Both the position numbers and the translations under genes were made by a program. From NCBI RefSeq assembly GCF_025215095.1, contig NZ_JALHAP010000079.1, positions 248,001 to 312,000 of the forward strand: a stretch of DNA of 64,000 nucleotides, written 5' to 3'. Origin of the DNA: Dryocola boscaweniae (lineage in GTDB: Bacteria; Pseudomonadota; Gammaproteobacteria; Enterobacterales; Enterobacteriaceae). How positions within the stretch are numbered: the first letter of the stretch is position 1; the number at the start of each line of letters is the position of its first letter. Shown piece by piece: positions 21,788 through 30,909 of the stretch. Below the pieces are notes generated by a model. It was not told the origin of the DNA, did no database searches, and worked only from the letters and a program-made list of their open reading frames with translations.

Positions 21788-24349
21788 CTACACCAGACTC
21801 TTCAAACGATAAATCCACTCCAGCGCCTGTCTTGGCGACAGCGAATCCGGATCTAACGCTTCCAGGGCTTCTACCGCAGGGGAAGTTTCCTCGGCAATTG
21901 ACAACAATGACATCTGTGTACCGTCTACCTGGGTAGCTGCTGTGTTATTGGAAACCGTCTCCAGCTCTCGTAATTTTTGACGAGCGCGTTTGATGACATC
22001 TTTCGGCACACCCGCCAGCGCGGCAACGGCCAGACCGTAACTTTTGCTTGCCGCGCCGTCCTGCACGCTGTGCATGAAGGCTATGGTATCGCCATGTTCA
22101 AGCGCATCCAGATGCACATTTGCAACGCCTTCCATTTTTTCCGGCAGAGTGGTGAGTTCGAAATAATGGGTTGCAAACAGCGTCAGCGCTTTGATGCGGT
22201 TTGCCAGGTTTTCGGCGCAGGCCCAGGCCAGTGACAGGCCGTCATACGTTGAGGTTCCGCGTCCGATCTCATCCATCAGCACCAGGCTGTGCTCTGTAGC
22301 GTTATGCAAAATATTGGCCGTTTCGGTCATTTCTACCATAAAGGTAGAGCGGCCGGATGCCAGGTCGTCCGCCGCGCCTACGCGAGTGAAAATACGATCG
22401 ATTGGGCCGATCTCAGCCTGTTGCGCCGGCACGAAGCTGCCAATATATGCAAGCAGCACAATGAGCGCAGATTGGCGCATATAGGTGCTTTTACCCCCCA
22501 TGTTCGGGCCCGTGATAATCAACATGCGGCGCTGCGGTGAGAGGCTCAGCGGGTTGGCGATAAACGGCTCGCTCAGCACTTTTTCGACAACCGGATGGCG
22601 GCCGCCAACCACTTTAATACCAGGTTTATCGGTAAGTTGCGGGCAGGTGTAATTCAGGCTGTAAGCACGTTCTGCCAGGTTCACCAGCACGTCGAGTTCT
22701 GCAAGCGCAGTAGCGCTGGTTTGCAGCGCCTCAAGATGCGGCAACAGCATGTCAAAAAGCTGGTCGTAAAGCTGTTTCTCAAGCGCCAGCGCTTTGCCTT
22801 TCGAAGTCAGAACCTTATCTTCGTATTCTTTAAGCTCAGGAATAATATAACGCTCGGCATTTTTTAGCGTCTGGCGGCGGACATAGTGAATTGGCGCGTG
22901 GTGGCTCTGCCCGCGGCTGATCTGAATGTAGTAGCCGTGCACGGCGTTAAAGCCGACTTTCAGCGTATCCAGTCCCAGCTTTTCACGTTCACGGATTTCT
23001 AGTTTATCGAGATAATCCGTCGCGCCATCTGCCAGCGCACGCCATTCGTCCAGCTCTTCGTTATATCCTGGGGCAATGACACCGCCGTCGCGTACCAGCA
23101 CAGGCGGTGACTCTATAACCGCGCGTTCAAGCAATTCACGCAGCTCGGTGAATTCGCCCATATTTTCACGCAGCGTTTGCACATAGTCTGTTGGCACATC
23201 GGCCAGCAGTTCGCGTAATTCAGGCAGTTGCTGGAAAGCGTAACGCATGCGGGCTAAATCGCGCGGACGTGCTGTACGTAGCGCAAGACGCGCCAGAATA
23301 CGTTCCAGATCGCCTACCTGACGAAGCACCGGCTGGATTTCAGCCGTGCGATCCTGGAGAGCGGCGATAGTGCTTTGACGTTTTTGCAGCACATCGACGC
23401 TACGTACCGGCATATGCAGCCAGCGTTTGAGCATGCGGCTGCCCATTGGCGTAACGGTGCAGTCCAGTACCGAGGCGAGCGTATTCTCAAAACCGCCCGA
23501 GAGATTCTGGGTTATTTCAAGATTTCGGCGCGTTGCCGCATCCATAATGATGCTGTCCTGCTGCCGGTCCATGGTGACGGACCGGATGTGCGGCAGGGAA
23601 GTGCGCTGAGTATCTTTAACGTATTGCAGCAAACAGCCGGCGGCACATAACGCGTGATGAGCGTTTTCAACGCCAAAGCCGGTTAAATCACGCGTACCAA
23701 ACTGCATATTTAACTGCTGACGAGCCGTTTCAATCTCGAATTCCCATAACGGACGGCGGCGCAGACCGCGGCGGCCTTCAATCAGACGAGTTTGTGCAAA
23801 GTCTTCTGCATACAGCAGCTCAGCAGGATTGGTGCGCTGCAGCTCGGCAGCCATGGTCTCGGCATCTTCTGGCTCGCTCAGGCGGAAACGGCCGGAGCTG
23901 ATATCCAGCGTCGCGTAGCCAAAACCTTTGCTGTCCTGCCAAATGGCGGCCAGCAGATTATCCTGACGCTCCTGCAATAAAGCCTCATCGCTGATGGTGC
24001 CGGGCGTAACGATGCGTACAACTTTTCGCTCAACCGGTCCTTTGCTGGTGGCCGGATCGCCAATTTGCTCGCAAATGGCGGCGGACTCACCAAGATTTAC
24101 CAGCTTCGCCAGATAGTTTTCTACGGCGTGATGCGGCACCCCCGCCATCGGGATAGGTTCGCCTGCAGAAGCGCCGCGTTTAGTCAGGGAGATATCCAGC
24201 AACTGCGATGCGCGTTTCGCATCGTCATAAAATAGCTCGTAAAAGTCGCCCATGCGGTAAAAAAGCAGGATCTCAGGGTGCTGCGCTTTCAGGCGCAGAT
24301 ACTGCTGCATCATCGGCGTATGGGAATCTAAATTATCCATATTACTCAT
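21788..24349 (-). CDS. mutS: DNA mismatch repair protein MutS
   Basis: MutS recognises base mismatches and recruits MutL. The 853-residue protein, same length as E. coli, has the mismatch-contact motif [14 protein letters not shown] (Phe-x-Glu). The C-terminal ATPase has [13 protein letters not shown] (Walker A), [22 protein letters not shown] (Walker B and signature) and FATHYFELT. It converges on rpoS with only 83 bp between stop codons. In E. coli many genes lie between mutS and mltB; here mltB follows directly, divergently. Confidence 0.98.
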   Translation of the reverse strand: MSNMDNLDSHTPMMQQYLRLKAQHPEILLFYRMGDFYELFYDDAKRASQLLDISLTKRGASAGEPIPMAGVPHHAVENYLAKLVNLGESAAICEQIGDPATSKGPVERKVVRIVTPGTISDEALLQERQDNLLAAIWQDSKGFGYATLDISSGRFRLSEPEDAETMAAELQRTNPAELLYAEDFAQTRLIEGRRGLRRRPLWEFEIETARQQLNMQFGTRDLTGFGVENAHHALCAAGCLLQYVKDTQRTSLPHIRSVTMDRQQDSIIMDAATRRNLEITQNLSGGFENTLASVLDCTVTPMGSRMLKRWLHMPVRSVDVLQKRQSTIAALQDRTAEIQPVLRQVGDLERILARLALRTARPRDLARMRYAFQQLPELRELLADVPTDYVQTLRENMGEFTELRELLERAVIESPPVLVRDGGVIAPGYNEELDEWRALADGATDYLDKLEIREREKLGLDTLKVGFNAVHGYYIQISRGQSHHAPIHYVRRQTLKNAERYIIPELKEYEDKVLTSKGKALALEKQLYDQLFDMLLPHLEALQTSATALAELDVLVNLAERAYSLNYTCPQLTDKPGIKVVGGRHPVVEKVLSEPFIANPLSLSPQRRMLIITGPNMGGKSTYMRQSALIVLLAYIGSFVPAQQAEIGPIDRIFTRVGAADDLASGRSTFMVEMTETANILHNATEHSLVLMDEIGRGTSTYDGLSLAWACAENLANRIKALTLFATHYFELTTLPEKMEGVANVHLDALEHGDTIAFMHSVQDGAASKSYGLAVAALAGVPKDVIKRARQKLRELETVSNNTAATQVDGTQMSLLSIAEETSPAVEALEALDPDSLSPRQALEWIYRLKSLV

Positions 24350-24598
24350 AATGTCTGTCTTTCTAATCCTTTGAATTAATGGGCATTGTGATGATTTATT
24401 GTTGTTGAAATTTCTCGCTTTTCACAAATATTATTGCCCGGTAAAAGTCCTTCTATTACACCACAGAACATTGCGGCGGCACACTGCCCGCAAGCAGGAA
24501 AACTTCGCGATACCTCGCAGAGTCTGTTACCAGCGCTGGGTTTTTGATTTACCATGAGAGATACACTTTTCTGGCCACACATATGGACATCCCAGCAC

Positions 24599-25675
24599 AT
24601 GCGTTATTCAGCCGCGTTACTCCCACTTCTTGTTTTGTTATCAGCCTGTAGCAGCAAGCCGAAAACCGAGGCGCAGATACAGCAAACTTCCGGTACGCCA
24701 TCCGGTGGTTTCCTGCTTCAGCCGCAGCATGATGTTTTCATGCAGTCCGGGGATTTTGCGTATAATCCTGAGGCCGAAAAATTTATCGATAAGATGGTGA
24801 GTAAGCACGGTTTTGATCGCCAGCAACTACACGAAGTGCTGTCTCAGGCTAAAAAACTCAACTATGTGCTGCGTTTGATGGATCAGCAGGCGCCGACCAC
24901 GGCACCGCCTCCGGGACCAAACGGCGCATGGCTACGCTATCGGGGTAAATTTATTACGCCTGATAACGTGCAAAACGGCGTGATGTTCTGGAACCAATAC
25001 GATGCCGCGCTCAAGCGTGCTTTCCAGGTTTACGGCGTACCGCCAGAGATTATCGTCGGGATTATCGGTGTAGAAACCCGATGGGGCCGCGTAATGGGCA
25101 AAACCCGCATTATTGATGCCCTCTCTACGCTGGCGTTTGCCTATCCACGCCGTGCTCAATACTTCGCCGGTGAGCTGGAAACCTTCCTGCTTATGGCGCG
25201 TAATGAAGGTGACGATCCGCTGGCGCTTAAGGGCTCGTTTGCGGGCGCGATGGGTTATGGTCAGTTTATGCCATCTTCTTTCAAAGAGTATGCGGTTGAT
25301 TTTAATGGCGATGGACATGTCAATCTGTGGGATCCGGAAGATGCCATTGGCAGCGTGGCCAACTACTTCAAAGGGCATGGCTGGGTAAAAGGAGATTTGG
25401 TGGCGGTGCCGGCAAACGGTCAGGTGCCGGGCCTGGCGAACGGCTTCAATACAAAGTACTCCGTCTCCGCACTGCAGCAGTCCGGTTTAAGCCCGCAAAG
25501 TTCGCTGGGTAACCATCAGGAAGCCAGCCTGCTGCGTCTGGATATGGGCGATCGATATCAGTACTGGTACGGCTTGCCAAACTTCTACGCGATTACCCGC
25601 TACAACCACAGTACGCATTACGCGATGGCCGTATGGCAGTTGGGGCAGGCCGTTGCGCTGGCCCGCGTGCAGTAA
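24599..25675 (+). CDS. mltB: Membrane-bound lytic murein transglycosylase B
   Basis: MltB cleaves peptidoglycan glycan strands to 1,6-anhydromuropeptides from the outer membrane. It has a lipoprotein signal (LLPLLVLLSACSS), a family-3 transglycosylase domain with the catalytic glutamate in GVETRWGR and the motif FAGAMGYGQFMPSS. The C-terminus (AVWQLGQAVALARVQ) matches E. coli. I chose the ATG at 24599 because it gives a normal 19-residue signal; an in-frame ATG at 24554 would give a 34-residue one. Its product chemistry links loosely to the MurNAc genes far downstream. Confidence 0.95.
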   Translation: MRYSAALLPLLVLLSACSSKPKTEAQIQQTSGTPSGGFLLQPQHDVFMQSGDFAYNPEAEKFIDKMVSKHGFDRQQLHEVLSQAKKLNYVLRLMDQQAPTTAPPPGPNGAWLRYRGKFITPDNVQNGVMFWNQYDAALKRAFQVYGVPPEIIVGIIGVETRWGRVMGKTRIIDALSTLAFAYPRRAQYFAGELETFLLMARNEGDDPLALKGSFAGAMGYGQFMPSSFKEYAVDFNGDGHVNLWDPEDAIGSVANYFKGHGWVKGDLVAVPANGQVPGLANGFNTKYSVSALQQSGLSPQSSLGNHQEASLLRLDMGDRYQYWYGLPNFYAITRYNHSTHYAMAVWQLGQAVALARVQ

Positions 25676-25681
25676 ACAGTG

Positions 25682-25710
25682 CGGCGGGTGAGCAGCCCGC
25701 TACTTTTTTT
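25682..25710 (+). terminator. Rho-independent terminator of mltB
   Basis: GCGGG and CCCGC form a short GC stem followed by TACTTTTTTT, starting a few bases after the mltB stop. It separates mltB from the metal-transport operon. Confidence 0.75.
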
Positions 25711-25750
25711 GCGTATAAAGCTTCGTTTTAAGCGAAGCGTAACTCCGTAA

Positions 25751-25794
25751 TTTACAATGCACTCAGAGTGATTTATGTTATGTTATAACAAATC
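25751..25794 (+). promoter_or_regulatory. Zur-like operator over the promoter of the metal ABC operon
   Basis: A -35-like TTTACA (25751-25756), a 17-bp spacer and TATGTT (25774-25779) make a reasonable sigma-70 promoter. Overlapping its -10 box, positions 25772-25794 contain ATGTTAT, a short centre and TATAACA. This fits the enterobacterial Zur consensus (ATGTTAT-TATAACAT type) at nearly all core positions. Binding here would block transcription when zinc is plentiful. A Fur-like reading is less good because the GATAAT hexamers are missing. Confidence 0.72.
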
Positions 25795-25810
25795 ATTTTG
25801 GGTGCTTGTC

Positions 25811-25930
25811 ATGTCGTCATTTCCTTTGCGCACGTTATTTACCGCATCAGCTTCTCTACGTTTCGGCGTTGTTATGTTTGCGCTGTCACTTTTGTGGCTA
25901 GCCATTCTCTGGGCGATCGCCTTGCCATGA
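25811..25930 (+). CDS. 39-residue predicted membrane peptide heading the metal ABC operon
   Basis: This short reading frame encodes a positively charged N-terminus (arginines at 7 and 17) and one hydrophobic span at about residues 18-37 (FALSLLWLAILWAIAL). It ends in the ATGA that also starts the ATPase gene, so it would be translationally coupled to it. It lies directly after the Zur-like promoter, so it is the first cistron. The ribosome-binding site is weak (GGGTG); an in-frame GTG at 25802 is an alternative start. I do not recognise the family. It could be a transporter accessory subunit or only a leader that sets translation of the ATPase. Confidence 0.6.
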   Translation: MSSFPLRTLFTASASLRFGVVMFALSLLWLAILWAIALP

Positions 25931-26622
25931 TTACTCTTAAGCAAGCGGTGCCTGGTTACCGGGGCCGGGCGGTAACTTCGCCGCTGTCCGGGACTTTCCT
26001 TACGGGCAGTATGACAGCCGTCATTGGCGCTAATGGCACGGGGAAATCCACGCTATTGAAGACGCTGATTCAGTTGCAGCCCCCGGTATCCGGGCATATC
26101 TCTTTCACTGAAGGCTCTGCGCCCCGGGCTGCCTGGCTGCCGCAACTTTCTGAGATGGATCGCCAGTTTCCTGCGTCGGTTTATGATGTGGTGTGTATGG
26201 GAAGCTGGCCCGGACGCGGCCTGTTTTCTGGAATTAATCGCCAGCATCGCCTGCGCATTTGCGAAGCTATCGAGCGTGTGGGGCTGGGTAAGCTTCACAA
26301 TCAGCCTGTCGAAACGCTTTCTGGCGGGCAGTTTCAGCGCATGCTTTTTGCAAGATTACTTGTTCAGAACGCGCCTTTGGTTCTGCTGGATGAACCCTTT
26401 ACCGGCGTTGATGCGCAAACAAGCCGCTTCCTGATGGACCTGATTTGTCAGATGCACGATGCCGGGCAAACGGTTATCGCGGTATTGCACGACAACGCGC
26501 TGGTGAAACGTCACTTCCCACAGGTTTTATTGCTCGGCCCGGAATGCTGCCACTGGGGAAAAGCCTCAGAAATTCTGCCTTATTATCAACCCACAAGCTT
26601 AAATCTGGCGTTATCCGCATGA
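25927..26622 (+). CDS. Metal (probably zinc) ABC transporter ATP-binding protein
   Basis: This is a 231-residue ATPase of the ZnuC/TroB group. It has Walker A GANGTGKSTLLKTL (about 34-47), a Q-loop near LPQLSEMDRQFP, signature LSGGQFQRMLFARL and Walker B LVLLDEPFTGVDAQT, followed by the switch histidine VLHDN. The ATG at 25927 is inside the stop codon of the upstream micro-ORF; a longer in-frame extension to 25798 has no family similarity. It overlaps the permease gene by ATGA. Domestic znuCB would normally lie elsewhere, so this appears to be a second importer. Confidence 0.88.
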   Translation: MITLKQAVPGYRGRAVTSPLSGTFLTGSMTAVIGANGTGKSTLLKTLIQLQPPVSGHISFTEGSAPRAAWLPQLSEMDRQFPASVYDVVCMGSWPGRGLFSGINRQHRLRICEAIERVGLGKLHNQPVETLSGGQFQRMLFARLLVQNAPLVLLDEPFTGVDAQTSRFLMDLICQMHDAGQTVIAVLHDNALVKRHFPQVLLLGPECCHWGKASEILPYYQPTSLNLALSA

Positions 26623-27503
26623 TTTATCACGTCTTAATTGAACCCTTTGTCGATTACGGTTTTATGCGTCGCGCGCTAGTGGCGTGCCTGGCGCTTTCGC
26701 TGAGCACCGCTCCGTTGGGTATTTTCCTTTTGCTGCGTCGCATGAGCCTGGTTGGCGATGCGTTATCACACGCCATTTTGCCGGGCGTAGCGGTGGGATA
26801 TTTACTGGCGGGAATGTCGCTGGTGGCAATGGGGATCGGCGGATTTGTCGCAGGTGTACTGGTCGCGCTGATTTCAGGCCTGGTAAGCGCTCATACCAAA
26901 CTTAAGGAAGATGCGAGCTTTGCAGGCTTTTACCTTGGGTCGCTCGCTCTTGGCGTGACGTTAATCTCACTGCGAGGATCCAGTGTCGACCTGCTGCATT
27001 TGCTCTTCGGCTCTATTCTTGCCATCGACAGCCCGGCCACGGTCTTTGTGGGCATTATCGCCAGCGTGACGTTACTACTGCTGGCACTGCTTTATCGCGG
27101 CTTTGTGATGGAAACTTTCGACCGTACTTTCTTGCGCGTAAACAGCCGCCTGACGCCGCATCTTCTGCACGGCGTGTTTCTGGCTTTGCTGGTGTTGAAT
27201 CTGGTAGCCGGTTTTCAAATCCTCGGGACGTTGATGTCAGTGGGGTTAATGATGCTGCCTGCAGTATCTGCCCGCTGCTGGGCAAAAACGTTGCCGGGCA
27301 CGATGGCCATTGCTGTGCTTTGCGGCCTGTTTTGCGCATGGCTCGGGCTGGCGTGGTCATTTTATGCAGCGCTTCCTGCCGGGCCCGCCATCGTACTGAC
27401 AGCAAGCGGCGCGTTTTTCGTATCGATTTTATTTGGTTCACGTAGTGGCTTAGCCTGGAGTTTATACCGGGGCGGCTTATTAATCAGCAAGGGGGTTAAA
27501 TGA
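26619..27503 (+). CDS. Metal (probably zinc) ABC transporter permease
   Basis: This is a 294-residue integral membrane protein of the ABC-3 (ZnuB/TroC/SitC) family with about eight hydrophobic segments. The family hallmark LRRMSLVGDALSHAILPGVAVGYLL is present at about residues 38-62, and GTLMSVGLMMLPAVSAR at about 205. It starts inside the ATPase stop codon and ends overlapping the binding-protein gene, both by ATGA. Permease genes of this family do not by themselves tell zinc from manganese or iron; the metal call comes from the operator and the binding protein. Confidence 0.88.
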   Translation: MIYHVLIEPFVDYGFMRRALVACLALSLSTAPLGIFLLLRRMSLVGDALSHAILPGVAVGYLLAGMSLVAMGIGGFVAGVLVALISGLVSAHTKLKEDASFAGFYLGSLALGVTLISLRGSSVDLLHLLFGSILAIDSPATVFVGIIASVTLLLLALLYRGFVMETFDRTFLRVNSRLTPHLLHGVFLALLVLNLVAGFQILGTLMSVGLMMLPAVSARCWAKTLPGTMAIAVLCGLFCAWLGLAWSFYAALPAGPAIVLTASGAFFVSILFGSRSGLAWSLYRGGLLISKGVK

Positions 27504-28378
27504 AACGTTTTGGAATTGCTCTGCCGTTGATTCTGGCAGTTTTCTCTCAGGCAGCACTGGCGAAGAATTTGAATGTAGTAACCAGTTTTACCGTGCTGGC
27601 GGATATGGCAAAGCAGGTGGGAGGTGAGCAAGTTACCGTCACCAGTCTCGTTGGGCCGGATGGCGATCCGCACAGCTTTGAACCTTCGCCAAAAGACAGC
27701 GTGGCGTTAAGTCATGCGGATGTCGTTATAGTCAGCGGGCTAGGCATGGAAGGATGGATGGATCGGCTGGTAAGCGCTTCAGGTTTTAAAGGTAAAGTGA
27801 TTGTTGCTTCTCAGGGCGTGAACACTCGCAGCATGGAAGAAGAGGGCAAAACGATCACCGATCCACATGCATGGAACAGCGCTGAAAACGGCGCAATTTA
27901 CGCTGATAATATAATGAAGGCGCTAATAGCTGCCGACCCGGAAGACGCGCCGGCGATCCGTCAGACAGGAACTGAATACGTCACGCGTTTAAAATTGCTT
28001 GATAGCTGGGCTAAAACGCGCTTTGAAGCCATTCCCAAAGCGCGCCGCCATGTATTGACCAGTCATGATGCCTTTGGTTATTTCGGTAAGGCTTATGGCG
28101 TAACGTTCCTTTCACCAGTGGGCTTTTCTACTGAGGCGGAAGCCAGCGCCAGCGATGTCGCAGCCTTAATTAAGCAGCTCAAAGAACAGCACATCAAAAC
28201 CTATTTTATTGAGAATCAGACCGATCCACGTCTCGTGCAGCAGATTGCTAAAGCCAGCGGTGCGCAGCCGGGTGGGGAGCTTTATCCTGAAGCCCTGTCG
28301 CCTGCGGGTGGCCCTGCCAGCACCTATGAAATGGCGTTTAAACATAATGTGGAAACGATCGCCAGCAGCATGAAATAA
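27500..28378 (+). CDS. Periplasmic metal-binding protein of the ABC importer (zinc-type ligands)
   Basis: This 292-residue cluster A-I solute-binding protein has a signal peptide ending near AALAKN. Candidate ligands are His58 (DPHSFEPSP), His123 (DPHAWNS), His189 (SHDAFGYF) and Glu264 (LYPEAL). A histidine at the third position is typical of zinc binders, whereas manganese and iron types such as PsaA or SitA have glutamate there. It lacks the long His/Asp-rich loop of classical ZnuA, so it may resemble the loop-less second zinc importers of other bacteria. It is the last gene of the four-gene operon and is followed by a terminator. Confidence 0.87.
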   Translation: MKRFGIALPLILAVFSQAALAKNLNVVTSFTVLADMAKQVGGEQVTVTSLVGPDGDPHSFEPSPKDSVALSHADVVIVSGLGMEGWMDRLVSASGFKGKVIVASQGVNTRSMEEEGKTITDPHAWNSAENGAIYADNIMKALIAADPEDAPAIRQTGTEYVTRLKLLDSWAKTRFEAIPKARRHVLTSHDAFGYFGKAYGVTFLSPVGFSTEAEASASDVAALIKQLKEQHIKTYFIENQTDPRLVQQIAKASGAQPGGELYPEALSPAGGPASTYEMAFKHNVETIASSMK

Positions 28379-28385
28379 TCCCTCC

Positions 28386-28408
28386 GGCCAGCATTTGCTG
28401 GCCTTTTT
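28386..28408 (+). terminator. Rho-independent terminator of the metal ABC operon
   Basis: GGCCAGCA, loop TT, TGCTGGCC and TTTTT lie eight bases after the binding-protein stop codon. Confidence 0.9.
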
Positions 28409-28508
28409 CATTCCTGGAAGCCGCCTCGACCTTCTTGATGTAATGCCCTGAAAATGCGCTAAAGTGCTATCGTGATAATCGGTGATATGTCTACAATCGG
28501 AGCAAGCC

Positions 28509-29004
28509 ATGACAGAGAAAACGTTGCGTGAATTAAGCCATCAGGTGGGCGAAGCGCTTGGGCATTTGGGCGCCACCATCACCACGGCAGAATCCTGTAC
28601 TGGCGGGTGGATAGCCAAAGTTATCACCGATGTGTCGGGCAGTTCCGCCTGGTTTGAACGCGGCTTTGTCACCTACAGTAATGACGCCAAGCATCAGATG
28701 ATCGGCGTTGACAGCGGCACGCTGGAAACCCATGGCGCGGTGAGCGAAGCGGTGGTGCGGGAAATGGCCCAGGGCGCGCTTTACGCGGCGGGTGCAGACT
28801 ATGCGGTCGCGGTAAGCGGGATCGCCGGGCCAAATGGCGGGAGCGAAGAAAAACCAGTGGGTACGGTATGGTTTGGCTTTGCTTCAAAGGCTGAAGGCAC
28901 TATCGCTCGCCAGCAACTTTTCGAAGGCGACCGTGATACGGTACGGCGCAAGTCGACAGAATATGCCCTGCAAACCCTGTGGGAAGAATTTCTAAAAAAT
29001 AAGC

Positions 29005-29018
<14 letters not shown>
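28509..29018 (+). CDS. pncC: Nicotinamide-nucleotide amidase PncC (CinA-like)
   Basis: PncC deamidates nicotinamide mononucleotide to nicotinate mononucleotide in NAD recycling. The 169-residue protein is a stand-alone CinA C-terminal domain with TTAESCTGGW (nucleophile Ser), GSSAWFERGFVTYSN and GIAGPNGGSEEKPVGTVWF. The ATG at 28509 matches E. coli YgaD; an earlier in-frame ATG at 28482 is not conserved. Its stop codon lies inside the LexA box of recA. Confidence 0.94.
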
Positions 29019-30167
<1,149 letters not shown>

Positions 30168-30172
30168 TTCCC

Positions 30173-30204
30173 AACAGGGGTTGCTACGGCAACCCCTGTT
30201 TATT
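30173..30204 (+). terminator. Terminator between recA and recX
   Basis: AACAGGGGTTGC, loop TACG, then GCAACCCCTGTT form a perfect 12-bp stem followed by a short T-rich run. In E. coli recX is expressed by read-through of the equivalent hairpin, which explains its placement before recX. Confidence 0.85.
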
Positions 30205-30257
30205 TCTGCTTTAACACAATACCCTCACCGCATCGTCTTCTTAACAGGTAATCTGTT

Positions 30258-30770
30258 ATGTCTGAATCAGGAACAACCCCTCGCCGTAGTGCTTATGCCC
30301 GCTTACTGGATAAAGCTACCCGCATTCTTGCTATGCGCGATCACAGCGAACATGAACTACGTCGCAAGCGTGCCTCTGCACCCACTTTTCCTGGCAGTCA
30401 GAATGCTGAACAGCCCGTCTTCACTCCAGAAGATATAGAACAAGTTATCGCCTGGTGTTACGAACATCGCTGGCTCGACGACGCCCAGTTTGCTACTCGT
30501 TTTATCGCCAGCCGCAGCCGTAAAGGCTATGGGCCACAGCGTATTCGTCAGGAGCTGCAACAAAAAGGTATCGACAGGGCGATCGGCGAGTCGGCCATGA
30601 TGGAGTGCGAAGTGGACTGGCAGGCGATGGCGCGCGAAATGGCGGAAAGAAAATTTGGCGAGCCGCTACCAATCGAGTGGAAAGAGCGTGCCAAAGTGCA
30701 GCGTTTTCTTTTGTATCGTGGCTTCTTTATGGAAGATATCCAGGCCATCTATCGAAATTTTACCGATTAG
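30258..30770 (+). CDS. recX: RecA modulator RecX
   Basis: RecX binds RecA filaments and restrains RecA activity during the SOS response. The 170-residue helical protein has the family pattern LRRKRASAP in its first repeat, [29 protein letters not shown] in the second and [17 protein letters not shown] near the end. It follows recA by 90 bp without a clear promoter of its own. GTAATCTGTT precedes the ATG, a weak ribosome-binding site, in keeping with low RecX levels. Confidence 0.95.
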   Translation: MSESGTTPRRSAYARLLDKATRILAMRDHSEHELRRKRASAPTFPGSQNAEQPVFTPEDIEQVIAWCYEHRWLDDAQFATRFIASRSRKGYGPQRIRQELQQKGIDRAIGESAMMECEVDWQAMAREMAERKFGEPLPIEWKERAKVQRFLLYRGFFMEDIQAIYRNFTD

Positions 30771-30909
30771 ATTCATACGGGATTTTACTTCCCCGGTAAG
30801 AAAACTTATCTTATTCCCACTTTTTTCCAGGTAAACTGGTCAACACTTCAGCATCGCTACGAGTGATGTCTGGTTTACAACTCTTCATTAGCTTGATTTC
30901 AGGATAATT

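Noticed and set aside
25719..25740. GCTTCG/CGAAGC hairpin between the mltB terminator and the Zur-like promoter as a riboswitch or attenuator
   Set aside because: It lies upstream of the predicted start of transcription, so it is not part of the operon's leader RNA.
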